Origin: an uncultured Lachnospiraceae bacterium
GTDB taxonomy: Bacteria; Bacillota; Clostridia; Lachnospirales; Lachnospiraceae
Assembly: GCA_946549035.1 (NCBI GenBank)
Contig: CAMNQH010000032.1
Coordinates: 1 to 40,325, forward strand
Direction: 5' to 3'
Length of the DNA: 40,325 nucleotides
Shown here: piece after piece, positions 8,321-15,601 of the stretch
Layout: each line of letters opens with the position of its first letter
Position numbering within the stretch: the stretch's first letter is position 1
Program-made: the position numbers and the translations under genes
Notes under the pieces: model-generated
Seen by the model: only the letters and a program-made list of their open reading frames with translations
Told to the model about the DNA's origin: nothing
Databases searched by the model: none

Positions 8321-9148
8321 TTAAATAACTGTCCTATAATAATCAATATCTGCTTTCAGACAGTCCGGCCTGCTTCCTTCGTAGCTGCGTTCCCGCTCTA
8401 CAATATAGGCTGCGCACCCCTGAGCGTCCGCCGTTTCTTTTAAAGCCTTCCAGTCTACCAGGCCCTCTCCTGCAGGACAGTTAATAGATTTGGCCCGTTC
8501 CATATCTGCTTTCATCTCCGGCGTAAAAATAGGAGCTCCGTTTTCATCCTTTTCAAGGGCTTTATAATCTACGTACTTCTGTACGCCAATGGTCTCGCTG
8601 CTCTCTTTGATGTGAACCAGACAGATTCTGCCGCTGTTTTTCTTGATAAAATCAAGGGGATCCACACCTGCCGCCGCACACCAGCCTGCATCCAATTCAA
8701 ATCCCACATGCTCCGGATTTGTCTCTTTTATCAGGATATCAATGATCCTCTCCTTGCCGTAACTGCCAAATTCCTGGGTGTGATTGTGATAAGTTACCGT
8801 CAAGCCTTCTTTGCCGCAGGCTTCTCCCAGCTCATTCAGTGTTTTTGCAAATGCATAAACCTCCTCTTCATTCATCATAGGATGCATTCCAATTCCAATG
8901 AATTTCATGCCCAAGGCCTTGGCATAAGGCATTCGTTCCAGCACCTGGTCTGCATTTACATGCATAGAAACTGCATCCAAATGGTATTCTTCCAATAGTC
9001 CCTTCAGCTCCGAAAGGGGAAGCTCTAAGTTCGGCCCAAACAGCTCCACTCCGTCATAGCCCATCTGGGAAGCCAGTTTCAAATTCTCCTTGGTATCATT
9101 ATGCTCTCCATCCATAAACGAATACATCTGCAGATTAATTTTTCCCAT
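8321..9148 (-). CDS. Sugar phosphate isomerase/epimerase family TIM barrel
   Basis: A 275-aa xylose-isomerase-like TIM barrel, distinct from the alpha subunit downstream. Visible metal-site candidates are H121, H123 and E126 in YHNHTQEF, D153 in ELDAGW, H179 in LVHIKE and E251 in IVERERS; GEGLVDW is also characteristic. The family includes inosose dehydratase-like enzymes and the E. coli 3-keto-glycoside epimerase YcjR, which all work on keto-sugars. A role in processing the 3-oxo sugar released or used by the neighbouring deglycosidase is a reasonable inference, not a demonstration. AGAGGA precedes the ATG. The gap to the SGNH hydrolase gene upstream is 53 bases. Confidence 0.82.
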   Translation of the reverse strand: MGKINLQMYSFMDGEHNDTKENLKLASQMGYDGVELFGPNLELPLSELKGLLEEYHLDAVSMHVNADQVLERMPYAKALGMKFIGIGMHPMMNEEEVYAFAKTLNELGEACGKEGLTVTYHNHTQEFGSYGKERIIDILIKETNPEHVGFELDAGWCAAAGVDPLDFIKKNSGRICLVHIKESSETIGVQKYVDYKALEKDENGAPIFTPEMKADMERAKSINCPAGEGLVDWKALKETADAQGCAAYIVERERSYEGSRPDCLKADIDYYRTVI

Positions 9149-9201
9149 GTTTTCCTCTCCTTTATATCAATGAAATATTGTGAAGTAATAAAACTTCTTC
9201 T

Positions 9202-10035
9202 TTACGGTTCCATCAGCTGCATCAAAACCCTGGCATACATCTCATGTCCGGTGACAGAAGGATGCCCGGGACTTGCCAGCAATGCATCCAGGGGATACCC
9301 CGCCTTCTGATAGCATTCCCATACTTTATAGGTATCGGCCAGGCAAAGGCTCTGCTCCTGAGCCAGGCTGCGAATCACCTCCACCCGCTCTTTCAGAGGC
9401 GACCGGGGATTTTGCTTCCGCGTGGGCAGCTCCATATTGGGCGTCATCAACACCAAATCCGATTTCAGTTCCTCCTTTAAGGTCAAAACCACCTGTGTCA
9501 GCACTCTCTCGTAATCTTTTGTATCCCCTTGTTCTTCTCCCCAGTTCAGGGAGCCGTTAATCAGCACCAAATCCGGCTGATAACGAATAACGTCCCGATA
9601 CAGGCGCTTTTGCATCCCGTACATGGTATCTCCTGCAATTCCAGCGTTGAGAACACTCACACAAGTCTGCTCATATCGCTCAATCAGCAGCAGGCGAAAC
9701 TTTTCCAGATAACATTCCCTGGCGTCTGTAATCTCTATAATATCCCCTTCCCCAAGGCCCGCCGTTTCCGCTTTTTTGATCAGCTCTTCACGATGTGCCC
9801 CGGCTTCAAAATACCCTGCCGTCACACTGTCTCCCAAAGCAACAATCACTGGATTTTTAGGCTCCAGCCCATCCCCAGACGGCCCAAAAGGGGTAAGCGT
9901 TCCCAATGCACCCCGGTTCTTTTTCATCACTTCCCAAAATCCCAGGGGCCTTTTTGTTCCCACCGCCAAAGTGATTTCTGCAAGCCTGAGAGCCTCCCTG
10001 GCATATTCCGGCGGCGTTACAAAGGTAGTCCTCAT
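9202..10035 (-). CDS. SGNH/GDSL-family hydrolase
   Basis: A 277-aa cytoplasmic-looking esterase-type hydrolase with no signal peptide. Block I is ALGDSVTAG (nucleophile S70), block II is NAGIAGD (G135) and block III is INGSLNW (N160). The C-terminal His is in PGHPSVTGH (H258). The usual D-x-x-H spacing in block V is not kept: the nearest Asp is D250, eight residues before the His, so the charge-relay Asp may be displaced or missing. About 60 residues precede the GDS block. In this operon it could remove acyl (acetyl, malonyl) decorations from a glycoside, but that is inferred only from position. GGAGAAG before the ATG supports the start. Confidence 0.82.
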   Translation of the reverse strand: MRTTFVTPPEYAREALRLAEITLAVGTKRPLGFWEVMKKNRGALGTLTPFGPSGDGLEPKNPVIVALGDSVTAGYFEAGAHREELIKKAETAGLGEGDIIEITDARECYLEKFRLLLIERYEQTCVSVLNAGIAGDTMYGMQKRLYRDVIRYQPDLVLINGSLNWGEEQGDTKDYERVLTQVVLTLKEELKSDLVLMTPNMELPTRKQNPRSPLKERVEVIRSLAQEQSLCLADTYKVWECYQKAGYPLDALLASPGHPSVTGHEMYARVLMQLMEP

Positions 10036-10056
10036 ACCGCTTCTCCTTCCCCGTAA

Positions 10057-11427
10057 TTAGGAAAACTTCTGCCAATATCCCATAACCAAAATCACCAGTA
10101 CAATCACTGGAAGTACATAGGATACATAAATCCTGGCCCATCCCGGAAAGCTTACGCCGTCTCCCGTATCCGCTTCTTTTTTGAAGGCGCTAAAGCCCCA
10201 TCCATGGCGGCTGGTACAGAACAGCAAATACAGCATACTTCCCAGAGGAAGCAGATTATTGGAAATAATAAAATCCTCCAGATCCTGAATGGTACTTCCG
10301 GCCCCCAAAGGCTGAATACCGCTCCAGACATTAAAGCCCAAAGCGCAGGGAATACTTAGCACAGCCACTGCAATCCCGTTGATCAAAGAGGCCTTTTTCC
10401 GGTTGAATCCCCACAGATCCTGGGAAAAGCTGATAATATTTTGAAAGACTGCAATAATCGTGGAAAGGGCTGCAAAGCTCATAAAAATAAAAAACAATAC
10501 GCCCCAGAGCCTTCCCGCCGCCATCTGATTAAAAATATTCGGAAGCGTCACAAACACCAGTCCCGGCCCTTCTCCCGGGCTCACCCCAAAGGCGGAGCAG
10601 GCGGGAAAAATAATAAGCCCTGCTAAAATGGCCACCACCGTATCCAGCAGGCAGACATTAATTGCTTCTCCGGTTAGCGCCCGGGATTTATCAATGTAGC
10701 TTCCAAAAATCGCCATGGCTCCAATACCCAGGCTTAAGGTAAAGAACGCCTGCCCCATAGCCGCAAATACAACTTCACCGACGCCGTGTTCCACAATTTT
10801 TCCAAAGTCCGGAATCAGATAAAACGCAAGGCCTTCTCCTGCTTTCGGCAGCGTCATACTCCGAATACACAAAATTATCAAAATCACAAACAAAAGGCCC
10901 ATCATCCACTTAGTAATGCGCTCCACGCCTTTTTGCAGCCCCATGCTGCATACTAAAAAGCCAAGAACCACCACAAAAAGCATTCCTCCCACCATACTTG
11001 TGGGAGAAGAGAGCATCTTGTTAAAAATCCCTCCGATCTCTTCCGCCGTCCTGCCGGAAAATTCCCCAAAAGCCATCTTTTTTACATAAATCAGCATCCA
11101 GCCTCCCACGGTGGTATAAAACATCATCAACAGATAATTCCCTGCTATGGCCAGATAACTGGTGAGATGCCATTTGGCGCCCTCAGGCTCCAATACATGA
11201 AAGCTTTTTGCCGCCGACCGCTGGCTGGCCCGTCCCACGGAAAACTCCATTACCATAATGGGAAGTCCCAAAATTGCAAGAAAAATAAGATAAATTAGTA
11301 CAAATGCGGCGCCGCCATAGGTTCCGGCAATGTATGGAAACCGCCATACGTTCCCAAGCCCTACTGCACATCCCACGGAGATCAGAATAAATCCGATCCG
11401 GGAAGAAAATTTCTCACGCTGTTCCAT
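10057..11427 (-). CDS. Neurotransmitter:sodium symporter (NSS) family transporter
   Basis: A 456-aa polytopic membrane protein with the NSS hallmark at its N-terminus: GFILISVGCAVGLGNVWRFPY followed by GGAAFVLIYL and GLPIMVMEFSVG. These form TM1-TM2 and include the sodium and substrate site residues. About eleven or twelve hydrophobic helices are present. Bacterial NSS proteins are Na+-coupled importers, mostly of amino acids. Its place in the middle of a sugar-isomerase/C-deglycosidase operon is unusual and suggests uptake of an amino-acid-like or aromatic partner, or an unrecognised substrate. It lies 21 bases upstream of the SGNH gene. GGAGGAG precedes the ATG. Confidence 0.92.
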   Translation of the reverse strand: MEQREKFSSRIGFILISVGCAVGLGNVWRFPYIAGTYGGAAFVLIYLIFLAILGLPIMVMEFSVGRASQRSAAKSFHVLEPEGAKWHLTSYLAIAGNYLLMMFYTTVGGWMLIYVKKMAFGEFSGRTAEEIGGIFNKMLSSPTSMVGGMLFVVVLGFLVCSMGLQKGVERITKWMMGLLFVILIILCIRSMTLPKAGEGLAFYLIPDFGKIVEHGVGEVVFAAMGQAFFTLSLGIGAMAIFGSYIDKSRALTGEAINVCLLDTVVAILAGLIIFPACSAFGVSPGEGPGLVFVTLPNIFNQMAAGRLWGVLFFIFMSFAALSTIIAVFQNIISFSQDLWGFNRKKASLINGIAVAVLSIPCALGFNVWSGIQPLGAGSTIQDLEDFIISNNLLPLGSMLYLLFCTSRHGWGFSAFKKEADTGDGVSFPGWARIYVSYVLPVIVLVILVMGYWQKFS

Positions 11428-11454
11428 ATCTACTCCTCCAATGTCATCCGTTCC

Positions 11455-12312
11455 TTAAAAATGTCCTTTTGAAATCACAATGCTGGCAAATCCAGGTTTG
11501 CCCATATCTTGAACGCCATAGCCCTTCCGGGTACAGATTCTGGCGTCAAGCCCCGCTGCCAGGGGACTGTCAAAGGAAACGCCCTGCTCATAATCCAAAT
11601 CCCGCGCCGTTTCCATATAATCCACCATAGTTTCTTTTTTCTCCCGCTCTAAGCTATGAGACATATAGAAATAAGAAAAGTTCATACTCCAGATTTTTAC
11701 CAATGTCCTCCGGTAATCGTCTAGCGTCAGGGCTTCCGGCATAAACAGCCACAAAAATGGGTTCATGGCGTCTCCTACCATTAAGGTCTTCTCTTCCTCC
11801 CATAGAAGTCCGATACTTCCCGGGGTATGTCCTTTCATTTCATAGACCGTCAAGGTAACGCCTCCTAAGTCAAAGGAATCTCCTTCTTTTACAGGAGCCA
11901 GATTCCCGGCTCCGCCCTTAAGATATTGTTCCTCCTGGAAATCGTTTGGCAGAATGTCCCCAAAAACCCCCAAATGCTCATCCTTCATATTCCTGGCATT
12001 GGCCACGGCCCCTTTGCGCATCTGCTCTCCCGTATGTACCCGGCACATCTCCATATCCTGTTCATGGATATAGACGGTTTCCTCAAATTGAAAATTGCCG
12101 CAGGTATGATCCACATGCCCGTGGCTGTTTACGATATACAAAGGCAAATTCGTCAGACTGCGCACTTCTTCCTTCAAATTGCCAAAACCATATCCTGTAT
12201 CAAATAAAAGGGCGTGTTCCTTTCCCACAAATAAGTCCATAAACACACCCATTTTGCTGCCAATTCTGAAATGTCCCTGTTCCTTCGGCGTAATTTCATA
12301 AAAGCCTTTCAT
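11455..12312 (-). CDS. Metallo-beta-lactamase-fold hydrolase
   Basis: A 285-aa MBL-fold protein. The metal-binding HxHxDH motif is intact in NSHGHVDHTCGN (H64, H66, D68, H69). Further ligands are in MKGHTPGSIGLL and VGDAMNP, and a late His is in MSHSLE. The pattern is that of general MBL hydrolases (glyoxalase II, lactonase and related groups) and does not fix the substrate. In this operon a lactone or thioester hydrolase step is conceivable. The start at 12312 is backed by GGGAGGAG. It follows the 72-aa gene by 65 bases and precedes the NSS gene by 27. Confidence 0.88.
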   Translation of the reverse strand: MKGFYEITPKEQGHFRIGSKMGVFMDLFVGKEHALLFDTGYGFGNLKEEVRSLTNLPLYIVNSHGHVDHTCGNFQFEETVYIHEQDMEMCRVHTGEQMRKGAVANARNMKDEHLGVFGDILPNDFQEEQYLKGGAGNLAPVKEGDSFDLGGVTLTVYEMKGHTPGSIGLLWEEEKTLMVGDAMNPFLWLFMPEALTLDDYRRTLVKIWSMNFSYFYMSHSLEREKKETMVDYMETARDLDYEQGVSFDSPLAAGLDARICTRKGYGVQDMGKPGFASIVISKGHF

Positions 12313-12377
12313 AATCTCCTCCCGTTCCCGATGCTTAAAGCTGCCTGGGCAGCCTTCTGAAAGCCCATTGCATCTTA

Positions 12378-12596
12378 TTAATATACTTTTGTAATATCCT
12401 TCAGTTCATATAGCTTCATAAATTCCTCCAAATCTTTGTTGTCCTTCACCAGCATTACTTCATGGATTTTTCCTGTGCTTATGTCCTGAAAGCCTGCCAC
12501 CTGTTCCCCGGTGCAGATGCTGCATTTTAAAACCGGCCTCTGCTTTTCTTTCTCATAGGGGATCTTTGCTGTTTTTTTCCCTTTCCTTGCAAACAT
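12378..12596 (-). CDS. Small conserved-looking protein of unknown function, first gene of the operon
   Basis: A 72-aa soluble, basic-then-acidic protein. A Lys-rich start is followed by a two-Cys core, CSICTGEQVAGFQD, and a charged helix-like C-terminus. Similar short proteins occur in Clostridia and are sometimes named aspartate dehydrogenase in databases, but it is far too short for that enzyme and I assign no function. GAGGA lies about eight bases before the ATG. It is the first gene after the palindrome-embedded promoter at 12668-12696, and no other good promoter was seen in the 65 bases before the MBL gene, so it probably heads the operon. A weak GC stem in that gap (GCTGCC/GGCAGC) may trim the transcript. 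Confidence 0.7.
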   Translation of the reverse strand: MFARKGKKTAKIPYEKEKQRPVLKCSICTGEQVAGFQDISTGKIHEVMLVKDNKDLEEFMKLYELKDITKVY

Positions 12597-12667
12597 CTGA
12601 CTGTCCTCACATTATTTTTCCAGATTCCTTGACTTCCTGTGTATGGCTTGGTTTTATGCTCCCTGAT

Positions 12668-12711
12668 AGTATATCCTATTAGAACCTGCATTGCAAGTTC
12701 TAATAGGATAT
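12668..12711 (-). promoter_or_regulatory. Promoter inside a 41-bp palindrome (operator) for the operon 12596-6790
   Basis: On the minus strand TTGCAA (12691-12696) and TATACT (12668-12673) are 17 bp apart. The spacer and both boxes overlap a palindrome with perfect 15-bp arms, 12671-12685 and 12697-12711 (ATATCCTATTAGAAC and its complement), around an 11-bp centre. It is AT-rich with no U-run, so a protein-bound operator is more likely than a terminator. It reads into the 72-aa gene and probably all seven genes. Confidence 0.75.
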
Positions 12712-12723
12712 AGAGTCCTCTTA

Positions 12724-12743
12724 TCCGCCGGATTCTAACTTCA
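12724..12743. repeat. 20-bp direct repeat, left copy
   Basis: TCCGCCGGATTCTAACTTCA recurs at 14634-14653 with one change (19 of 20). The two copies are in the same orientation and bracket about 1.9 kb containing the small ORF, a GC-rich island and the secreted repeat protein. Possibly the edges of an inserted segment. Confidence 0.4.
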
Positions 12744-12822
12744 ATAATTTTTTCGGCTAAGTACTCAAACATCTGCTATAATAAACAAGGATTTTTATTC
12801 TATACCAAGGCAGAGGCGGCTT

Positions 12823-12900
12823 ATGATACAGATACCCTCAGTGGACAAGGGATACACGCCCCAACCGGAAAAGGATGTCCCCATCAATGGTTATATTTGA
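12823..12900 (+). CDS. Possible 25-aa small ORF with its own promoter
   Basis: An ATG at 12823 opens a 25-codon frame (begins MIQIPSVDKGYTPQPEK) ending in TGA. A GAGG sits seven bases upstream, and an extended -10 box, TGCTATAAT (TATAAT at 12777-12782), lies about 40 bases before the ATG on the same strand. The peptide is hydrophilic and proline-containing, with no signal sequence. It may be a genuine small protein, or the broken start of a longer lost gene, because the sequence after it has no convincing coding continuation. It is divergent from the 72-aa gene. Confidence 0.25.
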   Translation: MIQIPSVDKGYTPQPEKDVPINGYI

Positions 12901-13230
12901 GTAAATGTGAGGCTCTTTGTTCATCTGACAATAATATACAAATTAAACAGCTTTTTGCTTATGAACTAATGCGTTGTTTAGTTTTTAAGACATGGCCAAG
13001 GAGCCTGCAGCCCCCCTTTACCGGAAGGCGCTTACAGGGAAAGTGGGGGACTGGGCGGAATCCAGGCAGCAGCCCTGCCATGGGAAAAGGGGTATTCCAA
13101 TGCACTTCTATCCAGAGGGTGGGGGAAACCCTTCCAACAGGCATCCCCCACATGCCAGAGCCATTGCCTGCCCTGCTGCCAATAAAAGATATTTACAGAA
13201 TTAAGGGATTTTTAAGGGCTACACTTTGAC
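12901..13230. other. Intergenic stretch without a convincing gene; GC-rich island 12990-13190
   Basis: From 12901 to about 12985 the DNA is AT-rich and featureless. From about 12990 to 13190 it is clearly richer in G and C than its flanks. Short frames are open there on both strands, but none has a ribosome binding site, a sensible codon pattern or recognisable protein features. It may be a gene remnant. It ends just before the terminator at 13231-13266. Confidence 0.5.
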
Positions 13231-13266
13231 TAAAAAACAAGCCTTACCAAACTTTCCTGGTAAGGC
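13231..13266 (-). terminator. Intrinsic terminator of the secreted repeat protein gene
   Basis: On the minus strand GCCTTACCA (13258-13266) and TGGTAAGGC (13241-13249) form a perfect 9-bp stem with an 8-base loop, followed by TTGTTTTTT. It starts 35 bases after the stop codon at 13301. Confidence 0.88.
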
Positions 13267-13300
13267 CTGATCTTTCTATGAAACGCTGTATATAATACTA

Positions 13301-14482
13301 TTAGTCAACATCCATAAAGAATGTTCCAATAGGGTACCTCTCCAATGCCAAAGGAGCTCCATAGACTACTTTGCCAGTCTTTTTATCAAAGGCTATCTGG
13401 ATGTAAGTACCCCAAGAATTTCCGTTACAACAACTAACGGTACTATCACGGGAAATATAATTATCTCTTACAAAAAAGAATGTTGTTTTACCACAGCCGT
13501 CACATTCACTTGCACGAGCAGTTACATATATCCAACCTTCGCCGTCGTCTTCTGTACCAAGTGTCTTACCACAGGAAGTTGTTTTACGCCCATTGTAATC
13601 CCAGTTGAAACGTTTGTGGATTGCGCTGGCATAGGTTCCGTCTTTGTCTTTCTTAGGACGGTTGTTATTCTTAGAAGTGGTAGCATTGCCGGACACCTTA
13701 ACCAGCTTAGACCAGTTGCTCTTGCCGTCGAATCTTACCGTCATGTAAGCGTTCTTGTAAGATGCCAGCTTCGTGTTGTCGATTGTAAATGTGTACTGGT
13801 TCTTGCCCTTCTTTGTAACCTTTGCGGTTGTCTTGGCAGCTTCGAACTTTTTGCTGTCCTTGGTAGAACCGTAAGAGATTGTAATCTTCTTTACATTCCC
13901 TAACTTCTTTACCTTATTAGCCGGAACGCTGACCGTTACGTTTACCTTACCATTGCTGCGTTTCGCAGATGTGATGGTTGGAGTTATGCTTGATACTTTC
14001 TTATTGATGAAAGCCGTTCCTTTTTCTTCCGCTTTTACAGCCTTACCGGAAATCTTAACCAGCTTAGACCAGTTGCTCTTCCCATCAAACCTTACGGTGA
14101 TGTAAGCGTCCTTATAGGAGGTTAAATTCCTATTGCTGGTTGTAAAGGTGTACTGATTTTTCCCCTTCTTACTAACCTTTACCTGCAGCTCCTTTGCCTC
14201 AAATTTCTTGCTGTTCTTAGTAGAGCCATAGGATACGGTAATCTTCTTTACGCTGCCTAATTTCTTAACCTTATTAGCCGGAACGCTGACCGTTACGTTT
14301 ACCTTACCATTGCTGCGTTTCGCAGATGTAATGGTTGGGGTTATACTTGATGCTTTCTTATTGATAAAAGCTGTTCCCTTTGCCTCTGCTCTCATAGGCG
14401 ATACTGCACAACTAAAAATGATGGCTGCCGCAATGGTTACCGCGCACATTCTCTGAACCATTTTTTTAATACTGTCTTTCAT
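13301..14482 (-). CDS. Secreted protein with two tandem repeats and a Cys-containing C-terminal domain
   Basis: A 393-aa exported protein. Residues 1-34 form a signal peptide (charged start, hydrophobic AVTIAAAIIFSCAV, then AEAKG). Two repeats, about 36-146 and 155-265, start with KGTAFINKK and end with DGKSNWSKLVK; they are Lys/Ser/Thr-rich and predicted to be beta sandwich, Ig-like. A short Lys/Asn linker leads to a C-terminal region (about 282-393) with cysteines at TTSCGK, ECDGCGK and SCCNG and many aromatic residues. This could be a disulfide-bonded or metal-binding domain; I do not recognise it. GGAGAGG precedes the ATG, and the gene has a perfect consensus promoter and its own terminator, so it is probably strongly expressed alone. 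Function unknown; a surface adhesin or effector is possible. Confidence 0.82.
   Translation of the reverse strand: MKDSIKKMVQRMCAVTIAAAIIFSCAVSPMRAEAKGTAFINKKASSITPTITSAKRSNGKVNVTVSVPANKVKKLGSVKKITVSYGSTKNSKKFEAKELQVKVSKKGKNQYTFTTSNRNLTSYKDAYITVRFDGKSNWSKLVKISGKAVKAEEKGTAFINKKVSSITPTITSAKRSNGKVNVTVSVPANKVKKLGNVKKITISYGSTKDSKKFEAAKTTAKVTKKGKNQYTFTIDNTKLASYKNAYMTVRFDGKSNWSKLVKVSGNATTSKNNNRPKKDKDGTYASAIHKRFNWDYNGRKTTSCGKTLGTEDDGEGWIYVTARASECDGCGKTTFFFVRDNYISRDSTVSCCNGNSWGTYIQIAFDKKTGKVVYGAPLALERYPIGTFFMDVD
13911..14329. repeat. Identical 62-bp internal repeats inside the secreted protein gene
   Basis: Positions 13911-13972 and 14268-14329 are identical over 62 bases and 357 bp (119 codons) apart, in frame. 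They encode the strand-rich core of each protein repeat (SAKRSNGKVNVTVSVPANKV). Flanking parts of the repeats have diverged, so this stretch was probably homogenised recently by duplication or gene conversion. Confidence 0.9.
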
Positions 14483-14581
14483 AACAATCCCTCTCCTTTT
14501 CCTTACGTTCCCTGGCGGAGCTTTCCTTCTGTTCCCTAAAATATGCTCCCGGTATTTTTTTGACCCGCTTCTATATCTAAA

Positions 14582-14610
14582 ATTATAAGACTTCGTAAAT
14601 TAGTTGTCAA
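14582..14610 (-). promoter_or_regulatory. Consensus promoter of the secreted repeat protein
   Basis: TTGACA (14605-14610) and TATAAT (14582-14587) on the minus strand, both perfect, with a 17-bp spacer. It gives a leader of roughly 90 bases before the ATG at 14482. Confidence 0.9.
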
Positions 14611-14633
14611 TTTATATTTACAGCATACCCCCG

Positions 14634-14653
14634 TCCGCCGGATCCTAACTTCA
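14634..14653. repeat. 20-bp direct repeat, right copy
   Basis: TCCGCCGGATCCTAACTTCA, matching 12724-12743 at 19 of 20 positions. It lies just beyond the stop codon of the DUF3021 gene. Confidence 0.4.
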
Positions 14654-14656
14654 TCC

Positions 14657-15124
14657 TTAATTTTTATCGTTTTTCATCTGGCTTAAGCTGTCATTCATTC
14701 TTTTGACATAATATTTGCCGCTAAAAAATGCAACCGCCCATATGCAAAAGAAAATCAGGGCAAATAACCCAAAATAGCTTAAAAATCCCATAAGACTATG
14801 TTCCATCCAATACATAAAGTAAGCAGATGGCAGCATAATTACAGAACTCACCAGAAAATAAACTCCGGTCTGCTTTATCATGCTTAATTCCTCCAGTTCC
14901 CATATAACAGAACTTGCTCCAAAGCCAATACCTAAGAAGCCAGACAGCGCAGTTTGGAGAATCACTGCATTGATTTCATTTCCCATAAAAGACACTAATT
15001 CCGGTACGCATGGGGAATAATACCCTTCTGCCCAGATCAAAGATGTAAAAATCGAGATAAAATAACTAATTGTCACTCCGATCGGCATCCCTAAGGCGCC
15101 TCTCATTATCATTCTTTTTTTCAT
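14657..15124 (-). CDS. DUF3021 family membrane protein
   Basis: A 155-aa protein with four hydrophobic helices and a short charged C-terminal tail. It matches the DUF3021 pattern in size and in being encoded directly behind a LytTR regulator, where such proteins are thought to sense membrane state or modulate the regulator. The ATG at 15124 is chosen because AGGTGA lies five bases upstream; a GTG three codons earlier is also in frame but would use that same site. The gap to the LytTR gene is ten bases, so the two are one transcription unit. Confidence 0.8.
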   Translation of the reverse strand: MKKRMIMRGALGMPIGVTISYFISIFTSLIWAEGYYSPCVPELVSFMGNEINAVILQTALSGFLGIGFGASSVIWELEELSMIKQTGVYFLVSSVIMLPSAYFMYWMEHSLMGFLSYFGLFALIFFCIWAVAFFSGKYYVKRMNDSLSQMKNDKN

Positions 15125-15134
15125 TTCTATCACC

Positions 15135-15575
15135 TCATATCCCTAATATTTTTTTCACCTTCGCGACATAACGCCTTGACACATATGTTTTTGTACCATT
15201 TAAAAATCTAACGCAGATTGTCCCTGTAATACTGAAATCAAAGTGATCCACTTTCTTTAAATGAATAATTTCGGAATTGGAAATCCGGACGAATTGCCTA
15301 ATATCCAGCCGTTCTTCCAGTTCATACAGCCGAAGACGCAATACGTATTCCCCTTTGTCTGTTACGGCAAATACTTTCCCCTCATTGGCATAAACCCGAA
15401 TCAGCTCTGCCTGCTCTAATACCTCAATCTTTTCGGACTTTTTTCCAGAAAGAATCTTCGGCCCGTCTTCTGACAATCTTCTTATGATATCATTCACATC
15501 TTCTGTCACAGAAGCCGTCAAAATAATGATTTTTGGTTCCAGGCAGGAATTATCAATTTTGATTTCAACTTGCAT
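15135..15575 (-). CDS. LytTR-domain DNA-binding regulator
   Basis: A 146-aa one-domain regulator without a receiver domain. The C-terminal about 95 residues are a LytTR DNA-binding domain, with the family pattern VRISNSEIIHLKKV followed by a beta strand and YVSRRYVAKVKKILG. The N-terminal about 45 residues are a small alpha/beta extension common in the LytTR-DUF3021 pair. The start at 15575 has AGGAGGTG upstream; an earlier GTG would place the start inside that site. The promoter carries a palindrome with 11-bp arms, suggesting control, perhaps autoregulation. Confidence 0.88.
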   Translation of the reverse strand: MQVEIKIDNSCLEPKIIILTASVTEDVNDIIRRLSEDGPKILSGKKSEKIEVLEQAELIRVYANEGKVFAVTDKGEYVLRLRLYELEERLDIRQFVRISNSEIIHLKKVDHFDFSITGTICVRFLNGTKTYVSRRYVAKVKKILGI

Positions 15576-15601
15576 AAAACAAATCACCTCCTAGTGGAAC
15601 C

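Noticed and set aside
12897..13229. A 110-codon plus-strand frame and opposing minus-strand frames over the GC-rich island
   Set aside because: No ribosome binding site, odd composition, no family resemblance; treated as intergenic or remnant.
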